DNA from: Phenylobacterium sp.
GTDB taxonomy: Bacteria; Pseudomonadota; Alphaproteobacteria; Caulobacterales; Caulobacteraceae
Length of the DNA: 45,221 bases
Direction of reading: 5' to 3'
Assembly (NCBI GenBank): GCA_020402585.1
Contig: JADBZH010000032.1
Span: 1 to 45,221 of the forward strand
The position numbers and the translations under genes are program-made. Numbering within the stretch: the first letter of the stretch is position 1; each line of letters opens with the position of its first letter. The notes under the pieces were generated by a model. It made no database searches. It had not been told where the DNA came from and saw only the letters and a program-made list of their open reading frames with translations. Positions 33,948-42,278 of this stretch are shown one piece after another.

Positions 33948-34989
33948 ACCCGGATCGACACCTGCGGCATCGGCAGACCCCGCCCGCCAGCTGTTGGAAT
34001 GCGATCAGGTTCGGGTCCACGTCCTCGTCGACAACACCTCGGACATCCTGTCGACCGGACCCCGGTCCATGACCCCGCATGTGTCAAACCTTGTGCGCCG
34101 GAGGCCAGGGCTCCGGCTGTCGGGCAACTGCCTGTGTTGCGCGAACTGGGGTCTCGCCCTGGCGATCGATATCACGCGGGGCGGCCAGACGCGCCGCTTG
34201 CTCTTTGACGCTGGACCGGATCGCCCCACGCTGAAGCGAAACGCCGCCCATCTTGGCTACGACCTCACAGGCCTTGACGCCGTTGTTCTCTCGCACGGCC
34301 ATTGGGATCATGCGGGCGGCTTGGTCGAGCCTTTTGTCCAGCACAACCGGGCGAGAGGAACGGAGGGGGCGCCTGAGTTTCACGCGAACAGGGGCATGTT
34401 TGTCCGGCGCGGAATGCGCTTGCCGGGCGGTGATGTCATTCCCTTCCGGGACCCGCCGTCTCCGGACCGGCTGCGCGAGCTCGGCGCCCGACTGCACCTG
34501 GACGACCAGGCGAGACTTCTGGCCGGCGGGGTCGCCTATCTGAGCGGAGAAGTGCCGAGGGTGACGCCCTACGAGGTCGGCCTGCCGGGACATGTGGCGC
34601 AGACGCGGGCCGGGGCGGAATGGCGGGACGATCCCCTGATCCTCGATGAGCGCTGGCTGGCCGTTCACCTGAGGGGCAAGGGGATTGTTGTCTTTTCGTC
34701 CTGCTCACACGCCGGGATCGTGAATGTGCTTCGACATGCGCGCGCCGCCTTCGAAGACGCGCCCCTCTACGCTGTGATGGGCGGGCTCCACCTCTCGGGC
34801 GCACTGAATGAGAAGATCATTCCAGAGACTGTCCGGGATATGGCGGCGTTCCGACTCGAGCGCATTCTGCCGGGTCACTGTACCGGATGGCGGGCGCTTA
34901 ACGCGCTGTTGCAGGCCTTCGGCGAGACGGTCACGCCGATCGCCGTCGGCCAGACACATGAGTTTGATGAAAAGAGGGAGACAATTTGA
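33940..34989 (+). CDS. Metallo-beta-lactamase-fold hydrolase (DHPS-like)
   Basis: A 349-residue MBL-fold protein. The dinuclear-metal motif HxHxDH is exact: H119-G-H121-W-D123-H124 (LSHGHWDHAGGL). Later ligands appear in FSSCSHAGIVNVLRHA, VMGGLHLSG and LPGHCTGWRA. The pattern SGNCLCCANWGLALAIDI followed by LLFDAGP places it in the subgroup annotated as 7,8-dihydropterin-6-methyl-4-(beta-D-ribofuranosyl)aminobenzene-5'-phosphate synthase-like, a label that rarely reflects bacterial function. ATG 33940 (MARPGST) overlaps the amidohydrolase stop by 8 nt, so translation is coupled. Two hydrolases in one operon suggest consecutive ring-opening or amide-cleaving steps. Confidence 0.88.
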   Translation: MARPGSTPAASADPARQLLECDQVRVHVLVDNTSDILSTGPRSMTPHVSNLVRRRPGLRLSGNCLCCANWGLALAIDITRGGQTRRLLFDAGPDRPTLKRNAAHLGYDLTGLDAVVLSHGHWDHAGGLVEPFVQHNRARGTEGAPEFHANRGMFVRRGMRLPGGDVIPFRDPPSPDRLRELGARLHLDDQARLLAGGVAYLSGEVPRVTPYEVGLPGHVAQTRAGAEWRDDPLILDERWLAVHLRGKGIVVFSSCSHAGIVNVLRHARAAFEDAPLYAVMGGLHLSGALNEKIIPETVRDMAAFRLERILPGHCTGWRALNALLQAFGETVTPIAVGQTHEFDEKRETI

Positions 34990-35435
34990 TGGACATAGAT
35001 CCAGGATTCCGGCTCCGCAGAGGGCCCCGCCTGCTTCTGCAGGCGACGATGGTGCTGATGATTCTTCTGGGGGCGGTGATGATCCTCGCTCCCATGCTGG
35101 GGGAGAAGGTCTTCTACCTAGTCTACTATCAGTCGTTCTCGCCCCCGGCGGATTTCTCTGACGAGGCGCGCCGCTACATCCGTTTCGGGAACGCTGTCCT
35201 GGGCGCCGTCATGATCGGGTGGATGACCCTGACCCTCTGGCTGGTCAATGCGCGCCAGGGCCTGCCCTTCCCCCTGCGATCGGCGCTCTTGCTGTCCTTC
35301 GGCAGCTGGTTTGTCGTGGATACGACCTTCTCGGCGGTGCACGGGGTTTGGGGGAACGTCGTGCTGAACGTCCTCGTGGCCATTGGGACTCTGGCGCCCC
35401 TTCAGTTCGGCGCCCGGGCCCCCTCGACAGAGTGA
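34989..35435 (+). CDS. Hypothetical inner-membrane protein of the amidohydrolase operon
   Basis: A 148-residue protein with about four membrane helices (LLLQATMVLMILLGAVMILA, FGNAVLGAVMIGWMTLTLWL, RSALLLSFGSWFVVDTTFSA, VVLNVLVAIGTLAPLQFGA). I do not recognise the family. The ATG shares one base with the preceding TGA, and GAGGGAG stands 8 nt upstream, so it is a genuine, coupled third gene. It might support uptake or efflux of the operon's substrate or be a small sensor; nothing in the sequence decides this. The MFS gene on the other strand ends 4 nt beyond its stop. Confidence 0.78.
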   Translation: MDIDPGFRLRRGPRLLLQATMVLMILLGAVMILAPMLGEKVFYLVYYQSFSPPADFSDEARRYIRFGNAVLGAVMIGWMTLTLWLVNARQGLPFPLRSALLLSFGSWFVVDTTFSAVHGVWGNVVLNVLVAIGTLAPLQFGARAPSTE

Positions 35436-35439
35436 TAAA

Positions 35440-36723
35440 TCACGCCGCCGCCGCCTCGCCGGAAGAGGCCTCATCCAGGCGCCAGAGCTGGGAGCGGAGC
35501 GTCACGGCGGCGACGATCATCAGCATGCCCAGGCCCGGGATCAGGATGGCCGCCCGAGGGCCGATGGCGTGGGCCAGGACGCCGTAGAGCACGGCGCCGG
35601 CGGGGGCGCCGCCCATATTGCCGAGGGTGAAGATCGAAAGGATGCGGGCCACCTTGTCCGGGGGCGAGTACCGCTGCACCAGGCCACGGCCCAGGGTCAT
35701 GGCGACGCCGCCGCCGAGGCCCCAGACGAAGTTGAGGGCGCACAGCAGCCAGAACGGCATGGGCAGGCTGCAGAGGATCAGGACGCACGCCCCGGAGAAG
35801 AGGGCCGCCAGATAGACCCGCCCCTTGCGCTGGAGATCCCCGAACCGGATCAGCACGATCGTCGAGAGGATCGACCCGATCCAGAAGGTGATGCTGAAGA
35901 CGCCCAGGGCGGTGGCGATCCTGGCCTGCGCCGACCCCGCCAGATCGCGCGGGAAATAGCTTTCGACGATCAGGGGCAGCAGGACGGAGAAGGCGCCCAT
36001 GAAGCAGATCCCCATGCCCACCGAGCACAGGATCACCGGCCCAATGACCGGCGAGGCGGCCGAGGCGCGGAAGCCGACGCTGATCTCGCTGAAGATGAAT
36101 CCCAGGGCGCCGCCTTCGCGGACCCGGCGCGGTCCTGCAGGACGCGGCTTGATCTTCAGAGCCGCGCCGGCCGCCAGGGTCATCATTGCGGCCTGCCCGA
36201 AGAGGAGGGTGGTCAGCCCGATGACGGGGGCGGCCGCCGCAGCCGCCATGCCGGCGATCTGCCCGCCGAACTGGGCCAGGGTGGCCATGCCCACGGCCTG
36301 CTGGACGCCGCCCGGCGCCACGCGGCTGAGGAGGGCGTCCCGGGCTGGCGTCACGAAGGCGCCGATGATCCCGACCCCGAGGGCGTAGAGGATGACGGTC
36401 GCGTAGGTCAGCCGCCCCCCGGCCACAAAGGCGCCGAGGGCGAGGAAGCAGAGGGCGCTCAGGCCGCAGCCGATGAGCACGACCCGGAGCGTGTCGACGC
36501 GGTCCGCGAGGTAGCCCCCCAGCAGGATCAACAGGACAGTCGGCAGCTGCATGGACATCTGCGCCAGGCCGAAGCGGATCTCGTTCTCCTGAAGGACCAC
36601 CCGGACCAGGTAGGGGAAGAGAACCATCTGCACGCCGAAGGCGAGGAACCAGGCGCCCTGGGTGACGAGGTAGCCGGGAAAGCCGGTGGTGGAGGCCGGC
36701 TCCTGCGCGGAGGTGTCGGACAT
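35440..36723 (-). CDS. MFS transporter
   Basis: A 427-residue major facilitator with about twelve helices. The loop 2-3 signature is recognisable (GGYLADRVDTLRVVLIG), as are ALGVGIIGAFVTPARDALLS and the second-half counterpart FGDLQRKGRVYLAALFSGA. It resembles the enterobactin-exporter-like or multidrug MFS groups, and the direction of transport cannot be read. ATG 36723 (MSDTSAQEPAS) is preferred; upstream frame is arginine/proline-rich and lies over the promoter region shared with the divergent epoxide hydrolase gene. Pairing with that gene suggests handling of a hydrophobic substrate. Confidence 0.88.
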   Translation of the reverse strand: MSDTSAQEPASTTGFPGYLVTQGAWFLAFGVQMVLFPYLVRVVLQENEIRFGLAQMSMQLPTVLLILLGGYLADRVDTLRVVLIGCGLSALCFLALGAFVAGGRLTYATVILYALGVGIIGAFVTPARDALLSRVAPGGVQQAVGMATLAQFGGQIAGMAAAAAAPVIGLTTLLFGQAAMMTLAAGAALKIKPRPAGPRRVREGGALGFIFSEISVGFRASAASPVIGPVILCSVGMGICFMGAFSVLLPLIVESYFPRDLAGSAQARIATALGVFSITFWIGSILSTIVLIRFGDLQRKGRVYLAALFSGACVLILCSLPMPFWLLCALNFVWGLGGGVAMTLGRGLVQRYSPPDKVARILSIFTLGNMGGAPAGAVLYGVLAHAIGPRAAILIPGLGMLMIVAAVTLRSQLWRLDEASSGEAAAA

Positions 36724-36874
36724 GGGACGCAGGACTCCGAGGTACGGGCCCGCCGCCCTGGAGGCCCCGACCGAACCTAGACGCGGCTGGCCCTCCGAAG
36801 CCAGAGGCGAATTCCGCCGGGGCTTGCCTTGCGGCGGTGGGCGGGGTCTCCTGCCCGTCCCCAGGGAGGACCCG

Positions 36875-37840
36875 ATGACCGAATTCACGACGATCGACGC
36901 CGGCGAGGTGAAGCTTCGTGCGGTGGTGCAGGGGCAGGGGCCCCTGGTCATCATGGTCCACGGCTTCCCGGAGAGCTGGTACTCCTGGCGTCACCAGATC
37001 GGCCCGGTGGCCGAGGCCGGCTTCACCGCCTGCGCCATCGACGTGCGGGGCTATGGCGGCTCGGACAAGCCGCATCCCGTGGCCGACTACGCCATGCCGC
37101 ACAAGGTGGGTGACCTGGTGGGGGTGGCCGACGCCCTGTCGCCCGGCCAGCCGGCCATCCTGCTGGGCCATGACTGGGGCGCGCCCATCGTGTGGAACTC
37201 GGCCCTGTCGCGCCCGGACCGGTTCTCGGCGGTCGGCGCCCTGTCCGTGCCCTGGACCGGGGTGGGGCAGAGGTCCTTCTCCGACGTCTTCAACGAGGTG
37301 TTCACGGCCCGGAACAAGTTCTTTTACCAGGCCTATTTCCAGAAGGAGGGCGTGGCCGAGGCGGAAGCCGAAGCCAACGTCCGCGACTTCCTTCGCAAGT
37401 TCTACTACGCCATCTCGGGCGATGCGCCGGACGGGACCTGGCCCAACAACAAGACCGCCGACGCCAGCCTGCTGGAGGGCCTGGTCGACCCCGATCCCTT
37501 CCCGGCCTGGATGACCGAGGCGGACCTCGACTACTACACGGCGGAGTTCGAGGCCTCGGGCCTGCGCGGGCCGATCAACCGCTATCGCAACCACGACCGG
37601 GACTTCGCCTGGCAGCAGGCCTTCAAGGACCGGAAGATCGAGCAGCCCGCCTTCTTCGTCGCCGGCAACCGCGACCTGGCCTTCAACATGATGGGACGCG
37701 GCGACCCGATCGAGCTCATGCGCGCCCAGGTGCCGAACCTGCAGGTCGCCGAGGTGCTGGACGGCTGCGGGCACTGGACCCAGCAGGAGCGCCCCGCCGA
37801 GGTCAACGCCCTGCTCATCCCCTGGCTGAAGGGGCTCTGA
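36875..37840 (+). CDS. Epoxide hydrolase (alpha/beta hydrolase fold), EH1
   Basis: A 321-residue soluble epoxide hydrolase-type enzyme that opens epoxides to diols through an alkyl-enzyme intermediate. The nucleophile is aspartate, D100 in LLGHDWGAPIVW, which separates epoxide hydrolases from esterases. The oxyanion motif is HGFPESWYSWRHQ (30-42), the DVRGYGGSDKP loop follows, and the general base is H300 in GCGHWTQQE. The cap domain (about 130-240) includes NRYRNHDRDF. CAGGGAGGA upstream fixes ATG 36875. It is divergent from an MFS gene and convergent with a proline iminopeptidase gene 3 nt away. A second epoxide hydrolase lies about 2 kb downstream. Confidence 0.92.
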   Translation: MTEFTTIDAGEVKLRAVVQGQGPLVIMVHGFPESWYSWRHQIGPVAEAGFTACAIDVRGYGGSDKPHPVADYAMPHKVGDLVGVADALSPGQPAILLGHDWGAPIVWNSALSRPDRFSAVGALSVPWTGVGQRSFSDVFNEVFTARNKFFYQAYFQKEGVAEAEAEANVRDFLRKFYYAISGDAPDGTWPNNKTADASLLEGLVDPDPFPAWMTEADLDYYTAEFEASGLRGPINRYRNHDRDFAWQQAFKDRKIEQPAFFVAGNRDLAFNMMGRGDPIELMRAQVPNLQVAEVLDGCGHWTQQERPAEVNALLIPWLKGL

Positions 37841-37843
37841 GGC

Positions 37844-38836
37844 CTAGAGCCGAAGGGCCGCCTCGGACGCACGCACCAGGGCGTCGATGATGCCGGGCTC
37901 GGTGGAGGCGTGGCCGGCGTCCCAGACGATCTCGAAGTTCGCCTTCGGCCAGGCTGTCTTCAGGGCCCAGGCCGTCTCCATGGGCGTGACCACGTCGTAG
38001 CGGCCCTGGACGATCCAGCCGGGGATGTCCGCCAGGACGTGGGCGTTTTTCAGGATCCAGCCGTCCTCGGGGAAGAAGCCCCGGTTGACGAAGTAGTGGC
38101 ACTCGATCCGGGCGAAGGCGATGGCGAAGTCCACCTCGCCGAACTTGGCGGGCCGGCCCTCGGGGCCCCGGATGGAGATGGTGTCGCCCTCCCACTGGCT
38201 CCAGGCGGTGGCGGCGGCGGCCTTGGCGGCCTCGTCGCTTCCGGTCAGCCGGCGGTGATAGGCGTGGAGAAGGTCGCCGCGCTCCTCCGGCGGGATGGGG
38301 GCCAGATAGCGCTCCCAGGCGTCCGGAAAGAGGGCCGAGGCGCCGTCCTGGTAGAACCAGCGCACCTCGCGCTCGGTCAGGGTGAAGATGCCCCGCAGGA
38401 CCAGGGCCTCGACCCGCTCAGGGTGGGTCAGGGCGTAGGCCAGGGCCAGGGTGGAGCCCCAGGAGCCGCCGAACACCGTCCATTTCTCGATCCCCAGCTG
38501 GACCCGCAGGCGCTCCATGTCCTCGATGAGCCGCCAGGTGGTGTTCTCCTCCAGGCTGGCGTTGGGGGTGGAGAGGCCGCAGCCACGCTGGTCGAACAGC
38601 ACCATCCGCCAGCGGTCGGGGTCGAAGAAGCGCCGCATGGTGGGGTTGATCGCCCCGCCGGGCCCGCCGTGCAGGATGACGCAGGGCCGCCCGTCCCGGC
38701 GCCCGCATTCCTCGAAATAGATCTCGTGGACCCCCTCGGTGGCCATGCGGCCCCGGGCAAACGGCTCGACCTCGCGGAACAGGCCGCGGCGGCCGGTGGA
38801 GGCGGAAAAGGCGGGGGACCAGGGATCACTGCTCAT
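37844..38836 (-). CDS. pip: Proline iminopeptidase
   Basis: A 330-residue S33-family serine peptidase that releases N-terminal proline. The family markers are HGGPGGAINPTMRRFFDP (56-73), FDQRGCGLSTPN, the nucleophile elbow GGSWGSTLALAYALTHPE with S125, and the GRYDVVTP acid region with H309 (WDAGHAS). The length and the DQRGCG loop are typical of the bacterial 35-kDa enzyme, and it is cytoplasmic. AGGAGGGGG is the ribosome binding site of ATG 38836. Stop codons of this gene and of EH1 are 3 nt apart, so the transcripts converge without visible terminator. Confidence 0.93.
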   Translation of the reverse strand: MSSDPWSPAFSASTGRRGLFREVEPFARGRMATEGVHEIYFEECGRRDGRPCVILHGGPGGAINPTMRRFFDPDRWRMVLFDQRGCGLSTPNASLEENTTWRLIEDMERLRVQLGIEKWTVFGGSWGSTLALAYALTHPERVEALVLRGIFTLTEREVRWFYQDGASALFPDAWERYLAPIPPEERGDLLHAYHRRLTGSDEAAKAAAATAWSQWEGDTISIRGPEGRPAKFGEVDFAIAFARIECHYFVNRGFFPEDGWILKNAHVLADIPGWIVQGRYDVVTPMETAWALKTAWPKANFEIVWDAGHASTEPGIIDALVRASEAALRL

Positions 38837-38902
38837 GGCCCCCTCCTAGCCCTTCGGCGGCGGGTTCGCCAGATCAGCGGCCGTCAGCATTCCTGAGGCG
38901 TC

Positions 38903-39301
38903 TCAGAGCCCTATCTCGCCCGTGGTCTGCGCAAGCGGGTCCGGGCCAAAGCGATTATCCCCGACGGTCCCTCGACTGCAGAACCAAATGATTCTGAGGA
39001 TGAATCCAACAATCGGGATGATAAACCAGAGTATATTCCAACCGGATTTATCGATATCGTGCAGGCGACGCACCGACACCGCCAGCATTGGAAGGATTGA
39101 ACCAAGAACAATAATAGTTGCCAGTGTTCCTAGAACATAGTTTTGAAAGCTTGGAGACGTCAGAATTTCGCCAATAGCTCCAAGGAAAATCAGAGACAGT
39201 AAATATGCGAGTTCAAACCACCAATATTCAGATCTTCGCGCCCGGCCGTTGAAATCGGCAAATTTGCGAAGTACGGCCGTGACGGCTTCCAGCATATTCA
39301 T
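38903..39301 (-). CDS. DUF805 family membrane protein
   Basis: A 132-residue membrane protein of the DUF805 family. The family opening FADFNGRARRSEYWWFELAY and the signature LAVSVRRLHDIDKSGWNILW are both present, with about four helices and a C-terminal GDNRFGPDPLA. The function is unknown. ATG 39301 (MNMLEAVTAV) is supported by GGGGGAA just upstream; an earlier in-frame ATG at 39391 adds an unconvincing stretch. Base composition is clearly lower in GC than the flanking hydrolase genes, so it may have been acquired separately. It has about 140 bp of its own upstream DNA. Confidence 0.88.
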   Translation of the reverse strand: MNMLEAVTAVLRKFADFNGRARRSEYWWFELAYLLSLIFLGAIGEILTSPSFQNYVLGTLATIIVLGSILPMLAVSVRRLHDIDKSGWNILWFIIPIVGFILRIIWFCSRGTVGDNRFGPDPLAQTTGEIGL

Positions 39302-39439
39302 TTCATTCCCCCCGCTTGGCTGCAGGCTTGGCCTTGGAACGATCAGGAACCCTTCGTTCCCTGCATGCTCCAGAAAAGGATTGTAGCCCAAGGCCCTGAT
39401 GGCAAGGCGAATCGCCCCCCTCGGGGAGCCCTGGCCCCC

Positions 39440-40450
39440 TCACCCCCCGAACTTCCGCCCCATCCACTCCAGGATGTAGCGGTTCACCTCTTCGGGCTTT
39501 TCCTGCTGGGTCCAGTGGCCGGAGCCCATCACCAGGGCCTTTTCCAGGTCCTTGATGCGGTCCTCCATGCCGTCGGCCATGGAGGGGGGCAGGACGGCGT
39601 CCTTTTCGGCGCAGATCATCAGGCAGGGGACGTGGTCGATGCGCTTGGGCAGGTGGGCCGAACGCTCCCAGTTGCGGGTGAAGTTGCGGTACCAGTTGAT
39701 GCCGCCGGTAAAGCCGGTGGCTTCGAAGGTTTCCACGAAGGCGGCCAGCTCGTCCGCGGACAGGAGCTGGTTAGCGGTGTCGGACTTGTCCCACTCGGCC
39801 AGCATGTCGCGGAAGGCGAAGGTGGAGGTGGTGGCGGGGCCGGCGTCCTTGTCGATGCTGAGGCCGACGCTGGGCGGGGCGGGCATGTCCTCGGGCGGGC
39901 GGCGCATGAAGAAGCGCATGGTCTTGTCCACGTCCTTGCCGAGGGCCGCGTCGGCCTCGCCGGGCTTCTGGAACCAGACGATGTACATGTCCTCGCCGAA
40001 GGCGAAGCGCATGGAGGCGATGGGGTCGTAGTCGCCGCGCGGCATGAAGGGGGTGTTCAGGCCGATCACGCCGGCCACCCGGTCGGGGTGCATCAGGGCC
40101 ATCTGCCAGACGACGAAGCCGCCCCAGTCATGGCCGCAGAACACCGCCTTCTCGATGCCGAGATGGTCCAGCAGGCCCACCAGGTCGGCGGCCAGGTGCT
40201 CCATGTCATAGTCCTCGACCGCATCCGGACGGGAGGTCAGGCCATAGCCGCGCTGGTCCGGGGCGATGGCCCACTGGCCCGCCGCCTCGCAGGCCTTCAG
40301 CTGATGGCGCCAGGAGAAGGCCAGTTCCGGAAAGCCATGGCAGAAGACGATCGGCACGCCCTCGCCGCGGGCGACCTCGTAATAGGCCATGTCGATCCCA
40401 TTGACCTGGGCCTTGGCGACGGGGGGCATCTGGCGGGCGAGTGCGGACAT
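39440..40450 (-). CDS. Epoxide hydrolase (alpha/beta hydrolase fold), EH2
   Basis: A 336-residue epoxide hydrolase with the same layout as EH1: oxyanion motif HGFPELAFSWRHQ, the nucleophile D108 in FCGHDWGGFVVWQ, the DQRGYGLTSRP loop, cap-domain tyrosine region NWYRNFTRNW, and the base H312 in GSGHWTQQEKPEEVN. The two proteins share the C-terminal GHWTQQE-P-EVN block and are paralogues, but differ enough to suggest different substrates. GAGGAG upstream of ATG 40450 is a good ribosome binding site. It is divergent from a Bcr/CflA-type transporter gene, 80 nt apart, mirroring EH1 and its MFS neighbour. Confidence 0.93.
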   Translation of the reverse strand: MSALARQMPPVAKAQVNGIDMAYYEVARGEGVPIVFCHGFPELAFSWRHQLKACEAAGQWAIAPDQRGYGLTSRPDAVEDYDMEHLAADLVGLLDHLGIEKAVFCGHDWGGFVVWQMALMHPDRVAGVIGLNTPFMPRGDYDPIASMRFAFGEDMYIVWFQKPGEADAALGKDVDKTMRFFMRRPPEDMPAPPSVGLSIDKDAGPATTSTFAFRDMLAEWDKSDTANQLLSADELAAFVETFEATGFTGGINWYRNFTRNWERSAHLPKRIDHVPCLMICAEKDAVLPPSMADGMEDRIKDLEKALVMGSGHWTQQEKPEEVNRYILEWMGRKFGG

Positions 40451-40530
40451 CCGGGGCTCCTCAAGAAACTTCCCCTATCTTGGCCAGACCCGGCGGGGGT
40501 ATGGCAAGGGCCAGCGCGGGGGAAGGCGGC

Positions 40531-41751
40531 ATGACGACGGCGGGCGAAGGCGGGGCGGGAGCCAAGGGAACCGGATGGGGCCTGGTCGTCCTGCTGGGCG
40601 CCCTGACGGCCTTCGCGCCCATGGGCATCGACATGTACCTGCCCAGCCTGCCGGCCATCGGCGCGGACCTGGGGGTGGACACGGCCTATACCCAGATCAC
40701 GGTCTCGGCCTTCCTGGCGGGCATGGCCATCGGCCAGTTCTTCTATGGCCCGGCGTCGGACCGGCTCGGTCGAAAGGGCCCGATCCTGGCGGGCGTCGCC
40801 CTGTTCGTCCTGGCCTCCTGCGCCTGCGCCCTGGCCCCGTCAGCCGAGTTCCTCGTCGCCGCCCGGTTCGTCCAGGCCCTGGGCGGCTGCGCGGGCGGGG
40901 TGGTGGCCCGGGCCGTTGTCCGCGACCGCTTCGACCACACCGAGACGGCGCGAATGCTGTCCCTCCTGACCCTGGTCATGGGGCTGGCTCCCATCCTGGC
41001 GCCCCTGCTGGGCGGCGTGCTGCTCCAGCTGGGCGGCTGGCGCGCCAACTTCTGGGCCCTCGCCGCCTTCGGCGTGGCGGTGGGCGCGGCGACCCTGTTC
41101 CGGCTGGAGGAGTCCCGGTCCGAGGCGACCGCCGTCCAGGCCCGCTCGGAGTCGCCCCTGGCCGCCCTCGGCGCCCTCCTGAAGGACCCGCGGATGGTGG
41201 GCTACGCCCTGGCGGGCGGGCTGAACGGGGCGACCCTCTTCACCTGGATCTCCGCCTCGCCGGGCCTGCTGATCGGCGTCTGGGGCATACCGGCCTCGCT
41301 CTTCGGCTGGGTCTTCGGCCTGAACGCCGCAGGCGTGATCGGCGCCGGCCAGCTCAACCGCCAGCTCCTGCTGCGCTACACCCCCGAACAGGTGCTGAGG
41401 GCCGCCAGCGCCGCCGGCGTGGTCGCCGCCGCCCTGCTGCTGGCCGCCGCCTTCACGGGCTGGGGCGGAATGTGGAGCGTCCTGCCCCTGATCTTCCTGG
41501 TCCTGTCCAGCTACGGCTTCATGGCCGGCAACACCATGGCCGGGGCCCTGAATGTCGACCCGCGCCGGGCGGGCTCGATCTCGGCCCTGATGGGCTCAGC
41601 CTCCTTCGCGGCGGGGGCGGCGGCCTCCAGCCTGACGGCCGCCCTGGGCGACGGCTCGGCCCGGCCCGTGGCCATCACCCTGTTCCTGGCCATGAGCGGC
41701 TCAGCCCTGGCCCTGCGGACTCTGGCGCTGAAGGGAACGGCGCGGGTTTGA
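40531..41751 (+). CDS. Bcr/CflA-family multidrug efflux MFS transporter
   Basis: A 406-residue twelve-helix drug:proton antiporter. The opening FAPMGIDMYLPSLPAIGADL is diagnostic of the Bcr/CflA branch, followed by the motif A loop FYGPASDRLGRKGPILAG and ALGGCAGGVVARAVVRDRFD and PILAPLLGGVLLQLGGWRAN. I prefer ATG 40531, which has GGGGGAAGG just upstream; the in-frame ATG at 40501 adds ten residues and lacks a clear site. Substrate range in this family covers bicyclomycin, chloramphenicol and other compounds, and cannot be predicted here. A structured repeat starts 23 nt after its stop. Confidence 0.92.
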   Translation: MTTAGEGGAGAKGTGWGLVVLLGALTAFAPMGIDMYLPSLPAIGADLGVDTAYTQITVSAFLAGMAIGQFFYGPASDRLGRKGPILAGVALFVLASCACALAPSAEFLVAARFVQALGGCAGGVVARAVVRDRFDHTETARMLSLLTLVMGLAPILAPLLGGVLLQLGGWRANFWALAAFGVAVGAATLFRLEESRSEATAVQARSESPLAALGALLKDPRMVGYALAGGLNGATLFTWISASPGLLIGVWGIPASLFGWVFGLNAAGVIGAGQLNRQLLLRYTPEQVLRAASAAGVVAAALLLAAAFTGWGGMWSVLPLIFLVLSSYGFMAGNTMAGALNVDPRRAGSISALMGSASFAAGAAASSLTAALGDGSARPVAITLFLAMSGSALALRTLALKGTARV

Positions 41752-41774
41752 AGGGGGGGGGCAGCTGAGCCGCC

Positions 41775-41896
41775 GTTGACCCCCTCCGGCCCGGAGCTGG
41801 CGCTCCGGTCCACCTCCCCCTGATGGGGAGGAATTAGATCGCGCCAATTGCTCCCCCAAGGGGGAGCTGTCGGCGAAGCCGACTGAGGGGGTCAAC
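41775..41896 (-). repeat. Structured intergenic repeat, copy D (reverse orientation)
   Basis: This copy has perfect 12-bp outer arms GTTGACCCCCTC and GAGGGGGTCAAC. Reading along the plus strand the stems are CGGAGC-TGGC-GCTCCG (expanded relative to CCGC/GCGG), CCTCCCC-CTGAT-GGGGAGG, GCTCCCCC-AA-GGGGGAGC and GTCGGC-GAA-GCCGAC. Its right end contains the stop codon of the DUF423 gene (41892-41894). Confidence 0.9.
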
Positions 41897-42278
41897 GGGG
41901 GTCGGTTCGGTCCACGTCCCGGGCCGAGACCGCCAGCCAGGCCCAGCCGATGAGGAAGAGGACGCCGCCGATGGGGGTGACCGCCCCCAGCCAGCGCGGG
42001 GCGCCGAAGGCCATGGCGTAGAGGGTCCCGGCGAAGATCACAGAGCCGGTCAGGAAGAAGGCCGGGGCGAAGCGGGCGCGGGCGGCGCCCATGCCCATCA
42101 TCGCCGCCGAGGCGAAGGTCGCCATGGTGTGCCAGAAGGCGTACTGGGCGCCGGTTCGGATCCACTCCACGGCCCTGGGGTCCTTCACCGCGTGGGCCGC
42201 GAAGGCGCCCATGGCGATGGCCGAGAAGCCGTTCAGCGCCGCCAGGGTCAGCCAGTCGCGCCGGGCGAGCCCCCTCAC
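41892..42278 (-). CDS. DUF423 family membrane protein
   Basis: A 128-residue protein with about four helices. The family pattern is clear: ALNGFSAIAMGAFAAHAVKD, WIRTGAQYAFWHTMATFASA, then ALYAMAFGAPRWLGAVTPIG and GGVLFLIGWAWLAVSARD. The function is unknown. The start is GTG 42278, overlapping the amidase stop by 4 nt, so it is coupled to that gene. Its last codons and stop lie inside or against repeat copy D: the family usually ends soon after GWAWLA, so the tail DVDRTDPR has probably been shaped by the insertion. Confidence 0.88.
   Translation of the reverse strand: MRGLARRDWLTLAALNGFSAIAMGAFAAHAVKDPRAVEWIRTGAQYAFWHTMATFASAAMMGMGAARARFAPAFFLTGSVIFAGTLYAMAFGAPRWLGAVTPIGGVLFLIGWAWLAVSARDVDRTDPR

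Noticed and set aside
35471..37774. 767-codon minus-strand frame over the MFS and EH1 genes
   Set aside because: Its product is Arg/Pro-rich with no recognisable fold; both overlapped genes are clearly real in other frames.
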